Part shown: piece after piece, positions 7,484-15,690 of the stretch
Layout: each line of letters opens with the position of its first letter
How positions within the stretch are numbered: position 1 is the first letter of the stretch
NCBI GenBank assembly: GCA_964601355.1
Contig: CAZRNB010000055.1
Location: 1-19,706 of the forward strand
Direction of reading: 5' to 3'
DNA: 19,706 nucleotides
Source: CAZRNB01 sp964601355
Lineage (GTDB): Bacteria; Planctomycetota; Phycisphaerae; Sedimentisphaerales; Anaerobacaceae
Notes under the pieces: model-generated
Told to the model about the DNA's origin: nothing
Seen by the model: only the letters and a program-made list of their open reading frames with translations
Databases searched by the model: none
Position numbers and translations under genes: made by a program

Positions 7484-8835
7484 GCGTCAAATCATTAGTA
7501 TCAACCTGTTGCCCGTATTTTTTGAGGCCGTCTCTCGAACGTATCGAGTCATCGACTATCGGATACCGCCTGACAAAAGGCGTATTCTGGTCGATGGCCG
7601 GGGCAGTAATCTCGCGTGCCCTGATGCTTGCCGCCTCGGTTATAGTTGCACGAATGCTGGGCAAAACAGTCTTTGGCGAATTGGGAATGATGCGCTCTAC
7701 TGTTGACATGTTTGGAGTCATAGCTGGATTTGGCCTTGGTCTAACCGCCACAAAGTATGTTGCGGAATTTCGCGAGAGGAATCCTGAGCGAGCAGGACGT
7801 ATCATAGGTCTTTCAAGTTTATTTGCAATAGGGACCGGCGGTTTAATGGCTTTAGGTTTATTCATATTTGCCCCTATCCTGGCTGAACGTACAATCAACG
7901 CTTCGCATTTAAGCGGTGTCCTGCGAATTAGCTCTTTGGTATTATTCATTAGCGCACTCAATGGGGCACAGACCGGTGCTTTAGCGGGCTTTGAAGCCTT
8001 CAAAACTATCGCTTATGTGAACCTTTTTGTTGGTTTGATCTCATTTCCAATTCTCGTCGGAGGTGCATATTTCGGCGGCCTTGCCGGATCGGTCTGGGCT
8101 TTAGCGATCAATCTTGGCGTCAATTGGCTGCTTAATCATTTGGCTCTGCGTAAAGAGGCACGCCGATATAAGATTCCATTCACCTTAAGGAATTGCAGCA
8201 AAGAATGTTCGATTCTATGGAAATTCAGCCTTCCAGCAGTTTTAAGCGGCTTACTGGCTGGCCCCGTTAGCTGGGTGTGTAGCGCGCTACTCGTCAACAA
8301 GCCTGAAGGATACGATGAAATGGGCATTTTTAATGCCGCAAATCAGTGGTTTAATTTGATATTGTTTCTTCCTGGTTTATTGGGCAGTGTAGTGCTACCA
8401 GTTCTTTCAGAACGGCTTGGTCAAAAAGATATAAAACAATCGATGAAAACAATGGTTTTCGCTATGAAAGCGAACTTAGTAATAGTATTACCACTTGTTT
8501 TGTTAGGGAGCATTATCAGCCCTTATATAATGAGTCTTTATGGCGAGGATTTTAGAAGCGGCTGGCCAACTCTGGTTATCGTTCTATTAACATCGGGGCT
8601 TCTCGCCGGCCAAACCCCTGTTGGACAGATTATTGCGGCATCAGGAAAAATGTGGATCGGCTTCGCGATGAATCTGGGCTGGGCTTTGACGTTCATCGTA
8701 GCAACACTTCTGCTGCTGGATTTCGGCTCTCTCGGTTTAGCTACCGCAAGAGCAATTGGTTACGTTGTTCACGCTACATGGACTTTTGGATTTGCCTATT
8801 TTATTGTCTCAAGGGGGAATGTGGATGCCCGATAG
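7480..8835 (+). CDS. Polysaccharide repeat-unit flippase (Wzx-like, MATE/MVF fold), first copy
   Basis: This is an integral inner-membrane protein of 451 residues that would flip the undecaprenyl-linked repeat unit to the periplasm. The sequence is a series of about 12-14 hydrophobic helices. The N-terminal pattern typical of the polysaccharide biosynthesis protein family starts near residue 30: GVFWSMAGAVISRAL, then VIVARMLGKTVFGELGMM, and GFGLGLTATKYVAEFRE. The start overlaps wecB by four bases (ATGA) with AAGGGAT as ribosome site, and its end overlaps the methyltransferase start by 11 bases. A second, clearly different flippase lies at 11471. Family assignment is firm; which substrate it carries is not visible. 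Confidence 0.9.
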   Translation: MSVKSLVSTCCPYFLRPSLERIESSTIGYRLTKGVFWSMAGAVISRALMLAASVIVARMLGKTVFGELGMMRSTVDMFGVIAGFGLGLTATKYVAEFRERNPERAGRIIGLSSLFAIGTGGLMALGLFIFAPILAERTINASHLSGVLRISSLVLFISALNGAQTGALAGFEAFKTIAYVNLFVGLISFPILVGGAYFGGLAGSVWALAINLGVNWLLNHLALRKEARRYKIPFTLRNCSKECSILWKFSLPAVLSGLLAGPVSWVCSALLVNKPEGYDEMGIFNAANQWFNLILFLPGLLGSVVLPVLSERLGQKDIKQSMKTMVFAMKANLVIVLPLVLLGSIISPYIMSLYGEDFRSGWPTLVIVLLTSGLLAGQTPVGQIIAASGKMWIGFAMNLGWALTFIVATLLLLDFGSLGLATARAIGYVVHATWTFGFAYFIVSRGNVDAR

Positions 8836-9679
8836 TCAGGCAGGCGTGTTTGAACGAAGTGGTATAGCAGCTCTTTCCGACCTTCAGTCTCAGGAATGGA
8901 AGGCTATTTATTCTCTTTTAGAAAAGGAGCAAAGCGAATTTTTAATGAAGGAAGATCATTTTCGGAGTTCAGAATATAAATGGCCTCATGATCCTTTACA
9001 TACATGGAGCCGCGTTTGGGAATACCCATATACCTATTACCATCTCAAGAACTGGTGCGTCGGTAAAAATTCTGAAACGGCTTTGCACGTGGTTGACCTT
9101 GGCAGCGGTGTTACATTTTTCCCATTTTCAGTTGCACGGCTGGGATACTGCGTGACATGCGTGGATATTGACCCTGTGGTAAGTATCGATCTGCCCAGAG
9201 CAGCAGGAGTTATTGACCACAATCCTGGGCGAGTGCTTTGCAGGTTGTATGATGACTCTGATCTTCCCTTCGTGGATGAAGAAGTAGATGCGGTGTACTG
9301 TGTCAGCGTGTTGGAGCATGTGCCATCATTTGAGCACTTAATTGCCGAAGTTGCCCGCATTCTGAAGCCGGGAGGTTTATTTGTTTTGACGATTGATCTT
9401 GACATGCGGGGTGACCAGGCTATTGATAGTGAAGGTTATAGCTGTTTGACGCGGTGTTTTCAGGAGAGCTTCGAGCACTACCGTCCTGTTAGGACGGTTC
9501 ACCCTCTGAATGTATTGAGCTCCGATACCGGTCCTTTCCCGATACATCAGTCTAACTTATGTTGTTTCCTGATGAAAGAGGCTATCCGTCGATTAATCGG
9601 GCGGCCTCCAATGGATCGTTTGCCATTTAAGCTGACGGCTGAGGGAATGGTCCTAACACGTTTGAGGCAGGTTTGCTGA
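8825..9679 (+). CDS. Class I SAM-dependent methyltransferase
   Basis: This is a small-molecule-type methyltransferase that may methylate a sugar of the repeat unit. The 284-residue product has motif I VVDLGSGVTFFPF, a following acidic strand end (CVDIDP), then DAVYCVSVLEHV and ILKPGGLFVLTIDL, the standard order of a Methyltransf_11-type fold. The N-terminal 80 or so residues, before the fold, are not recognised. ATG 8825 is preferred because AAGGGGG (8811-8817) lies seven bases upstream; ATG 8819 is too close to it and ATG 8756 lies well within the flippase gene. Substrate is unknown; it could instead act on a lipid or protein. Confidence 0.85.
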   Translation: MPDSQAGVFERSGIAALSDLQSQEWKAIYSLLEKEQSEFLMKEDHFRSSEYKWPHDPLHTWSRVWEYPYTYYHLKNWCVGKNSETALHVVDLGSGVTFFPFSVARLGYCVTCVDIDPVVSIDLPRAAGVIDHNPGRVLCRLYDDSDLPFVDEEVDAVYCVSVLEHVPSFEHLIAEVARILKPGGLFVLTIDLDMRGDQAIDSEGYSCLTRCFQESFEHYRPVRTVHPLNVLSSDTGPFPIHQSNLCCFLMKEAIRRLIGRPPMDRLPFKLTAEGMVLTRLRQVC

Positions 9680-9693
9680 TTGGATGCTCTAAT

Positions 9694-10941
9694 ATGCGTG
9701 TTCTGATTGTATCTAAACTATTTCCGCCGAATACAGGGGCCCAGGGTTTGCAAAGTGGCAAAGTAGCCGAGGCAATTATTGATAACGGCATCGAAATAGC
9801 AGTAGTAGCTGGTATCGACGCCGGTTTGCGGGATAGCGGCCTATTAAACATGAACAAGGATTATTTGATAAATTATGTGCCGTACGCCGAACCAAACTCC
9901 GGAAGGAACATATTAGCAAGAGCATGGGACAGGTTTTTATCAGATGTCTCCGCCGTAAATATCTACTCTGAGTGGGTCAAAAATGCCACTTCGGCCTCAA
10001 AAAGAATCGTAAGAGTTTTCAAACCAGATATCATTTTGTCATCATCAACGCCTTTCGATTCGCATATAATTGGTTTGAATCTTAGCAGAGAGACAAAACT
10101 TCCCTGGGTAGCCTCTTTCAGTGATCCTTGGCCGGCCAAAGTACTGCCGCCACCTTATAATGTTCCTAAACCTCTGCTATCACTTCTTCATATAAGAGCC
10201 CTTCGCGAAGTGCTTGGACAGTGTAATGCTCTGCACATGCCGAATATTTATGGATTACGATTGACGGAAAGAAATTCGAGGGTTCGAATTCTGCACAAAA
10301 GTTTTGCTATTCCCCACATTAGTTCAGCTAATGCCTCGTCGTCAACACAGAAATACTCAGGATGGATAGGACATATTGGCACTTTGGACCGTGAGAGAGG
10401 AGTATCAAGGCCTTTGCTTTCAGCAATTAAGGAAGTAAAGAGGATGCTTGCCGACCAGTTCAATGGTTTGGTTTGTGGTGGTACGGTTTGTCCCGAATTT
10501 CGAGATTTGGTCCGGAAGATGGATATGCAGGGTCTCGTCAAAATAGTCAAGCCAGTTGCTCCTGATGAGGCCGTTGGGATTGCTTCTTCTTGCACTGCTT
10601 TGCTGGTAATCGAAGCTGATATGCCGGAGAGTCCTTTTCTTCCAAGTAAATTCGCAGATTATGCAGCTACGGGGCGGCCAATTATAGCGGTAACACCCCC
10701 AAAAAGCGAAATGAGAGATTTGCTTCTTAAGTATGGCGGTGGATATGCCGTTAGTCACAATGAAGAGGAAATCATCGGGGCATTGAAGCAAATATTCTCG
10801 AATAAAAATGAGCATAGTATGCACGCAGCGTTGAGCTGCGATTGCTCACTCGCTTCTGTATTCAGCAGTCGCCGAGTGGGTGGTTTGTATAGAAGAATGT
10901 TCGAAACGCTTGTGGGAAAAGATGCTGCCGTTCTCTTATGA
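9694..10941 (+). CDS. Glycosyltransferase, GT4 family (GT-B fold)
   Basis: This is a cytoplasmic glycosyltransferase that would add one sugar to the lipid-linked repeat unit. The 415-residue product starts with the usual first strand MRVLIVSKLFPPNTGAQG. It continues through an acceptor domain (DIILSSSTPFDSH, then SFSDPW) and ends in a nucleotide-sugar domain with GHIGTL, a predicted catalytic-loop region ESPFLPSKFADYAATGRPI and a C-terminal return helix. The ATG at 9694, 14 bases after the methyltransferase stop, matches the natural start of the fold; an in-frame TTG at 9673 would add seven residues and overlap the previous gene. It is the last gene of the compact run, and a 529-base gap follows. 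Donor and acceptor sugars cannot be told from sequence. Confidence 0.85.
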   Translation: MRVLIVSKLFPPNTGAQGLQSGKVAEAIIDNGIEIAVVAGIDAGLRDSGLLNMNKDYLINYVPYAEPNSGRNILARAWDRFLSDVSAVNIYSEWVKNATSASKRIVRVFKPDIILSSSTPFDSHIIGLNLSRETKLPWVASFSDPWPAKVLPPPYNVPKPLLSLLHIRALREVLGQCNALHMPNIYGLRLTERNSRVRILHKSFAIPHISSANASSSTQKYSGWIGHIGTLDRERGVSRPLLSAIKEVKRMLADQFNGLVCGGTVCPEFRDLVRKMDMQGLVKIVKPVAPDEAVGIASSCTALLVIEADMPESPFLPSKFADYAATGRPIIAVTPPKSEMRDLLLKYGGGYAVSHNEEEIIGALKQIFSNKNEHSMHAALSCDCSLASVFSSRRVGGLYRRMFETLVGKDAAVLL

Positions 10942-11470
10942 AAAGACTTCTGCAAAATGAGTGATTTTGTATAGAGGTTAAGGAGATAGAAGGTAAGTTT
11001 GGGCAGGCAACCGTTTGTGGCGCAAGCCATGCCGGAAATTTTGACAGCAGAATATGATTTTTGAACCATTTTAAGGACGAAATGGCTGATGTTTACAGAG
11101 CATCTCCGATGCAGCTATTATTGCTCTTTGAAAAATTAATCTTTCAGTGTCAACCCCGTTAGAGACAACACAGAGAAATGATTATCCCTTATGATTAGGG
11201 AATAATCTCTAACGGGGTCAACCAACCGCAACACACTCGTCACGGCGAAGGCCGAGCCGTAGTCGGATCAGCCGGTCATACGCAGACGTGGCGGTACAGC
11301 AAACGTTCGATAGCATCGCATCTTGTCAGGACGTTTTAGCAATGGGGCAGACAATCCTTTTCTGCAGTGCTGAACGCTGGTTGTTAATCTCAACGACTCA
11401 GTGACTTATTAGCAGCAATCCGACAGTTCGAACCGTTAAACTCTAATCAGTAACAACTAATGGCTAATTT
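10942..11470. other. Gene-free stretch between the two gene blocks
   Basis: No credible gene is present on either strand. The first 200 bases contain short open stretches (such as one ending MPEILTAEYDF on the + strand) that may be decayed sequence. The middle carries a compound palindrome at 11154-11217. The part from about 11225 to 11400 is visibly more GC-rich than its surroundings and stays open for about 65 codons in one frame without a usable start, which suggests a fragment of foreign or dead sequence. No clear promoter for the next gene was found. Confidence 0.5.
11154..11217. repeat. Compound inverted repeat (possible dispersed palindromic element)
   Basis: CCCCGTTAGAGA (11154-11165) and TCTCTAACGGGG (11206-11217) are perfect 12-base inverted arms. 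Inside, GATTATCCCT (11180-11189) pairs with AGGGAATAATC (11197-11207, one bulge) around a seven-base loop. The left side has 14 unpaired bases (11166-11179). TCAACC flanks both outer arms in direct orientation (left copy overlapping the arm by two C). The nested structure and direct flanks look like a small mobile palindrome rather than a terminator, since no T run follows. Confidence 0.55.
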
Positions 11471-12844
11471 ATGATAAAGAAACTGCTTTGCTCACAACTA
11501 CGTCTCAATATGGCCTCGGGATTTGTTATGACTATCGTTAGCACCCTTGCTATGGTAGTATCGTTTCCGATCTGCCTGCACTTTCTCGGTTATGAGAAAT
11601 ATGGTGTTTGGCTTGTCTTGGGTACTGTATTGACATTTGCCCAATTAAGCAATCTTGGCATAGGTCAGGCGGTTACCAAGCTGGTCGCCGAAGAATATGG
11701 TCGGAGCGATATTGAAGGTATCCAACGATATGTTACAACGGCCTTGGCATTACTTTGTCTCAGTGGCACAATCGCTCTGATAGTGATACTGGCTTTGAAA
11801 AACCAGATCATCGCCGCATTTAACTTAAGGGATCAGAATGCAAAGATAGTTTCATGGTTATTGCCTTATATCGGTGTTTTGAGCATCTATGTCTTTATAG
11901 CTGATACGTTTAATGCTACACTGTCTGGTCTGGGCCGGATGGATTTAGCAAACTACATCCAATCAGCCGGCCGAGTCCTATCTGTGGCTGTTGTCATCAT
12001 ATTTCTGTATAGCGGCAGGGGCATTGAAAGCCTGCTTATCGGAAATATACTTTTGAATGTATTTATTCACGGTGTAAGTCTTATTTTCATTTGGCGCATA
12101 GCACGTGTACGCTTTCTACGGATAAGGAATCTGAATATACAATGCTGTAAACGACTTATGCGCTTCGGTGGTGCAGTATTTGGAGGCTCACTTATAAGCA
12201 TGCTGTTTAGCCCTTTTAATAAGCTGATGCTCTCCCGATATTCAGGAGTTTCTTCTATTCCTGTCTATGAGATTGCCTTTACAGGAAGTATGCAAGTTAG
12301 AGGTTTGATTGAAGCAGGTCTTCGAGCTTTAATGCCGGAGGTCAGTCGTATTAGTGTAAATTTGACAAGCTATGCTAAAGATAGAATATCACATATATAT
12401 CGTCGTGCGATGAATCTTATTTTCATTGTTGGCGTTCCCGTGTATGGGATATTGGTTATATTCTCACCGTTACTTCTTAGGATTTGGCTCCGTGACAGAT
12501 TTGTTGAAGTACTGCCGGGAGTCTTCCGGATTATGTTAATAGGCACATTTATCAGCCTTCTCGGTGTTCCTGCCTATTATACTCTTATGGGTACCGGATA
12601 TGTTCGATACACTTTGTGTTCGCATGTTATTCAGTCGATTGTAAATGCCGTTATAATAATAGGTTTTGTTCTTCTATTTTCTACTGTATCGGCTGTATCG
12701 GCGGGTGCCGTGGTACTGTCAGCATCACTTGGAATGGTAGCGTCAACATCGTATCTAATTTGGCGAAAGCAAAAAGCTTTCGAACATTTAACTTTTGAAA
12801 TGCCATCAACCGAAATGCTATCAACCGGCACCATGAATCAGTAG
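11471..12844 (+). CDS. Polysaccharide flippase-like membrane protein (Wzx/MATE-type), second copy
   Basis: This is an integral membrane protein of 457 residues with about 12-14 helices, related to oligosaccharide flippases. Recognisable family features are the first helix ending in FPICLHFLGYEKYGVW, the segment LSNLGIGQAVTKLVAEEYG after helix 2, and the mid-protein segment with LMLSRYSGVSSIPVYEIAF. It differs strongly from the flippase at 7480, so this is not a recent duplication. The ribosome site before ATG 11471 is weak. It opens the second gene block after the repeat-bearing gap. It may flip a different lipid-linked intermediate or come from a second, merged polysaccharide locus. Confidence 0.88.
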   Translation: MIKKLLCSQLRLNMASGFVMTIVSTLAMVVSFPICLHFLGYEKYGVWLVLGTVLTFAQLSNLGIGQAVTKLVAEEYGRSDIEGIQRYVTTALALLCLSGTIALIVILALKNQIIAAFNLRDQNAKIVSWLLPYIGVLSIYVFIADTFNATLSGLGRMDLANYIQSAGRVLSVAVVIIFLYSGRGIESLLIGNILLNVFIHGVSLIFIWRIARVRFLRIRNLNIQCCKRLMRFGGAVFGGSLISMLFSPFNKLMLSRYSGVSSIPVYEIAFTGSMQVRGLIEAGLRALMPEVSRISVNLTSYAKDRISHIYRRAMNLIFIVGVPVYGILVIFSPLLLRIWLRDRFVEVLPGVFRIMLIGTFISLLGVPAYYTLMGTGYVRYTLCSHVIQSIVNAVIIIGFVLLFSTVSAVSAGAVVLSASLGMVASTSYLIWRKQKAFEHLTFEMPSTEMLSTGTMNQ

Positions 12845-12933
12845 GATGTGATTTGTACTCCTGTAAAATCAGAGACTCAAGGACATAAATTAGAGATCAA
12901 AAAGCAAAATTTATTAGTAGGGAAGAAACGATT

Positions 12934-13773
12934 TTGAAATTGCCAAAGATAACAATTGTCACTCCTTCCTATAACCAAGGTCGATACCTTGAGCAGACTA
13001 TTCTTTCGGTCTTGGGGCAACAGTACCCTAATCTTGAGTACATTATTATGGATGGAGGATCGACAGATAATTCTGTAGAGATTATCAGGCGATACGCTGA
13101 CAAGTTAGCGTATTGGCAGAGTGAACCCGACCGCGGACAGGTCGATGCAGTCGCAAAAGGCTTTGCAATTTCATCGGGAGAAATTCTGGGTTGGGTAAAC
13201 AGCGACGACCTTTTACTTTCTAACAGCCTGTTTAGTGTGGCTCATAAGTTTCCTCAAGATGGAAAGACCATCGCTTTGACAGGAAGGTGCGTTCTGATTG
13301 GACCTTCTGGTGAGTCATTGAAGGTTAATGTTCCTTCCATACGAACAAACATGATGTTTCACGGACATGGCCTTAGCCAGATGGCGACCTTTTGGACACG
13401 AACTGCGTATGATCAGGTCGGCGGGTTAGATACAACGCTACATTTTTCCTTTGACGCAGACCTATTTGTCAAACTTCGCCGTCTCGGTGAGATTGCAATC
13501 ATATCGGAATACTTGGCGGCTTTTCGCCAGCATCCAAGGTCGAAGACTTCAACGATATCGGAAGTCGGTCTAAAGGAGATGCAGCTAATCCGCAAAAGGT
13601 ACGGGAAAGACTCTTTTTCCACCATATCCAGAATGGTTGTAAGGGTAAGATTGTCTCGACGAATACAAAACTGGCTGGCCTGGGAAAGAGAAAAAATGAA
13701 AGTCAGAGAAATTCTGGCAGCCACAAGGAGAGACTCAGCCGTGTACAGACCTTCGACGAGCAGTGGCAAGTAA
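12934..13773 (+). CDS. Glycosyltransferase, GT2 family (GT-A fold)
   Basis: This is a cytoplasmic, metal-dependent glycosyltransferase of 279 residues. It shows the classical GT2 opening ITIVTPSYNQGRYLEQTI, the nucleotide site Asp40 in IIMDGGSTDNS, then the conserved SEPDRGQVDAVAKG and the metal-binding NSDD (89-92). A later HGHGLSQMATFW segment carries the usual acceptor-side pattern. The start is a TTG at 12934, supported by GGAAG (12921-12925) eight bases upstream and by the fold starting right there; no ATG or GTG lies near. Its position before the polymerase fits addition of a sugar to the repeat unit. The specific sugar is unknown. Confidence 0.9.
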   Translation: MKLPKITIVTPSYNQGRYLEQTILSVLGQQYPNLEYIIMDGGSTDNSVEIIRRYADKLAYWQSEPDRGQVDAVAKGFAISSGEILGWVNSDDLLLSNSLFSVAHKFPQDGKTIALTGRCVLIGPSGESLKVNVPSIRTNMMFHGHGLSQMATFWTRTAYDQVGGLDTTLHFSFDADLFVKLRRLGEIAIISEYLAAFRQHPRSKTSTISEVGLKEMQLIRKRYGKDSFSTISRMVVRVRLSRRIQNWLAWEREKMKVREILAATRRDSAVYRPSTSSGK

Positions 13774-13781
13774 TTTGTATA

Positions 13782-13809
13782 ACTGCCTATCTTTTTTTCC
13801 ATAGGTAGT
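13782..13809 (+). other. Intergenic hairpin with T-rich loop
   Basis: ACTGCCTAT (13782-13790) pairs with ATAGGTAGT (13801-13809), nine pairs counting one G-U, around a ten-base loop containing seven T residues. The T run lies in the loop, not after the stem, so it does not resemble a standard terminator on the + strand. It sits nine bases after the GT2 stop and may protect or attenuate the message. Confidence 0.25.
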
Positions 13810-13900
13810 ATCAAGATAGTATTAGTCATTTTTCTGTTAGGATTTAAACTTTTAGTATTAGATCGGTTAAAATTAGAACTTATAGTGGAGCTGTTTCAAA

Positions 13901-15283
13901 ATGTCGAACGTTTATGAAAAATATGATAGTGTCATATCAAGGGTTCGCAAAGGTACCCCGCTCATAGCTTTAGGTGCAGCAGCGGGATTAACTTTGGTGT
14001 ATTTAGTATATCTTCCTCAAGTATTGCTTGTTATAGGTGCTGGTTTATTGCTGCTTGTCTTTCCTATCTCTCCCGCAAATTTTTTGTTAGCGTATCTGGT
14101 TGGTCTTTCTTTTCTGGATCTTTTGATTCCTTTCTTTACAACCATCTTCGCGGGGGGACTACACTTCGGACCACAGATCATATTTCGAGGCGGACTTATA
14201 GTTCTTTTACTATATTACTGGCTGCTTAACCGAAGGAATCCACTGGCGTTTAGGCCGGCTGTTCCTATGTTCATACTTTTTCTCCTGCTTACTTTCAGTT
14301 CTCTTGGTGGTAGTACTACCATGCAAATAGGACTTAGTGATCTAGCAAAGTTTTTGTACTGGATAGCTCTTCTATTGACGGTCGCGGATATGGTACAGCA
14401 AGGGAAAATGAGATTACATACAATTTATCGATGTGTGGTTATCTCGGCCCTGTGCTATTCGATTGTTGTGATTATTTCTCCATTTTTTGGTATCGATCTT
14501 GGTTCTTACTATGAAGTTGGTGATGTTAGAGGACCCTACGGCCCTCATGGTTTAGCTCTTTGCTTATGCATGGGGGTGGTGGGGGTCCTGGCCTTGTGCA
14601 TTGAGCAGCGAAATAAGTTATTTTTATTGCTTTTATTGTTGTTCGGTAGTGTAATGACAATTTCTATTGCAAGGACATACGCAAGAACGGGATATACGTC
14701 TTTACTTATCTCCATGCTCGTGTTTAGTGTAATGGTTTGGTACTATGGAAAAAGGCAGGCAAGATTACGACGGCATAGGTTAGCTTTGGGTCTGGCTTTT
14801 CTGATAGCTGTGGGGGCCTTTAGTATATATAGCTGGGTGAACGCTGAGGCATTTAGACATAGGATTAGCGATTTTTCCGGTATCGAAACAGCGGGATCTG
14901 GTAGGATGATGTTTTGGGGAGCGGCATTAGAAAGGTACTCAGATTTTTCGGTATTTAAAAAGATATTTGGAGGTGGTACTGGAGCTCAGCTTGGACTTTT
15001 GGGATTATACGGAACACATAATGATTATCTATTTATTTTGCTTTCGGGTGGAATACTCGGTATAGGTTTGTATCTCTGGACGTTTATAAGTCTCTGGAAA
15101 CAAATAAAATCCACTGCTCGAGGTAACTATTTGCCCCTTATAGTAGCCGGTTCTGCTATGGTGATAGTTTTAGTTGCCTCAATGTCAAATGGTGTAATAT
15201 TAGAATCTCTTTCAGTGATGACATACTTCAGTTTTTTAGTAGGAGGAGCAATGGGATATTATGCTAAACGATTACGATGTTGA
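13901..15283 (+). CDS. O-antigen polymerase/ligase-like membrane protein (Wzy_C family)
   Basis: This is an integral inner-membrane protein of 460 residues with about 12 hydrophobic helices. It would join repeat units at the periplasmic face (Wzy polymerase) or transfer the polymer to an acceptor. Family marks are ARTYARTGYTSL in the mid-region, a large periplasmic loop with SGRMMFWGAALERY, and the Wzy_C ending GGGTGAQ..GTHNDYLFILLSGGILG, with the conserved His before the late helices. The ATG has GGAG ten bases upstream. It follows the GT2 gene after 127 bases. In a locus with flippases and a co-polymerase, the polymerase role is the more likely one. Confidence 0.85.
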   Translation: MSNVYEKYDSVISRVRKGTPLIALGAAAGLTLVYLVYLPQVLLVIGAGLLLLVFPISPANFLLAYLVGLSFLDLLIPFFTTIFAGGLHFGPQIIFRGGLIVLLLYYWLLNRRNPLAFRPAVPMFILFLLLTFSSLGGSTTMQIGLSDLAKFLYWIALLLTVADMVQQGKMRLHTIYRCVVISALCYSIVVIISPFFGIDLGSYYEVGDVRGPYGPHGLALCLCMGVVGVLALCIEQRNKLFLLLLLLFGSVMTISIARTYARTGYTSLLISMLVFSVMVWYYGKRQARLRRHRLALGLAFLIAVGAFSIYSWVNAEAFRHRISDFSGIETAGSGRMMFWGAALERYSDFSVFKKIFGGGTGAQLGLLGLYGTHNDYLFILLSGGILGIGLYLWTFISLWKQIKSTARGNYLPLIVAGSAMVIVLVASMSNGVILESLSVMTYFSFLVGGAMGYYAKRLRC

Positions 15284-15350
15284 GAATTGTGCCAGCAGCG
15301 GCCCAGTAGTATTATGGTGTCAATAAAACCATCGGGGGCAAAGAGTAGCT

Positions 15351-15539
15351 ATGGTGAAAAGAAGAAGGCTATTTATTCGACCTGCTAATATAGATGGTGA
15401 CGTCGTTTCAATTCGCCAGGCACTTTTTGTGAGCACACCAATAATCCCAAGCGATGCTGTACCTTGTTCTGAGCATCGTATCCTTTTTAAGAATCGTGAT
15501 ATGAAGGATTCAAAAGGTATTTCGAGATTGAGAGAATGA
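15351..15539 (+). pseudogene. Remnant of a GT4 glycosyltransferase C-terminal domain
   Basis: The 62-codon frame reads RRLFIRPANIDGDVVSIRQA, followed by ALFVSTPIIPSDAVP and ILFKNRDMKD. This is the pattern of the nucleotide-sugar end of some GT4 enzymes, where FVRPTxxDGDxxSxREAL is followed by GxPVxASDxxxRPxG and LFxxxDxxD. Nothing of the N-terminal domain is found upstream; the frame is closed by TAA at 15324-15326, and the C-terminal helix is also lost. Several conserved positions have drifted (T to A, E to Q, G to S). It stands between an intact polymerase gene and a MITE-like repeat, so it is most likely the last trace of a deleted gene. The match is by pattern only. Confidence 0.5.
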
Positions 15540-15557
15540 TTGACGCTTTAAGTGCTT

Positions 15558-15662
15558 AGAAACTATCTCAAAACTGTCACCCTGAGCGAAGGGTCTGGCC
15601 GGCTAAAATAAGAGATTCCTCGCAGCACTCGGAATGACACTTTGTGTTTTAAGATAGTTTCT
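15558..15662. mobile_element. MITE-like repeat with 17-bp terminal inverted repeats
   Basis: The ends AGAAACTATCTCAAAAC (15558-15574) and GTTTTAAGATAGTTTCT (15646-15662) are inverted copies with one mismatch. Just inside, TGTCACCCTGAGCGAAGGG and CTCGGAATGACA form a second, imperfect inverted pair. That inner core (TGTCACCCTGAGCGAAGG ... GAGATTCCTCGC ... GGAATGACA) is a dispersed repeat familiar from many bacterial genomes. The 105-base unit has no coding capacity, so it would be moved by a transposase encoded elsewhere. No clear target-site duplication is visible. Confidence 0.75.
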
Positions 15663-15690
15663 TATAGCCGAAGTAGGACATCAGTGGAAT

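Noticed and set aside
7398..8003. 201-codon open frame on the - strand
   Set aside because: It is antisense to the end of wecB and the first helices of the flippase, and its Arg/Pro/Ala-rich composition is typical of a shadow of membrane-protein codons.
10755..11069. 104-codon open frame on the - strand reaching into the intergenic gap
   Set aside because: More than half is antisense to the GT4 gene, and the rest has no family pattern or ribosome site. It is not supported as a gene, although the intergenic part could be repeat-derived.
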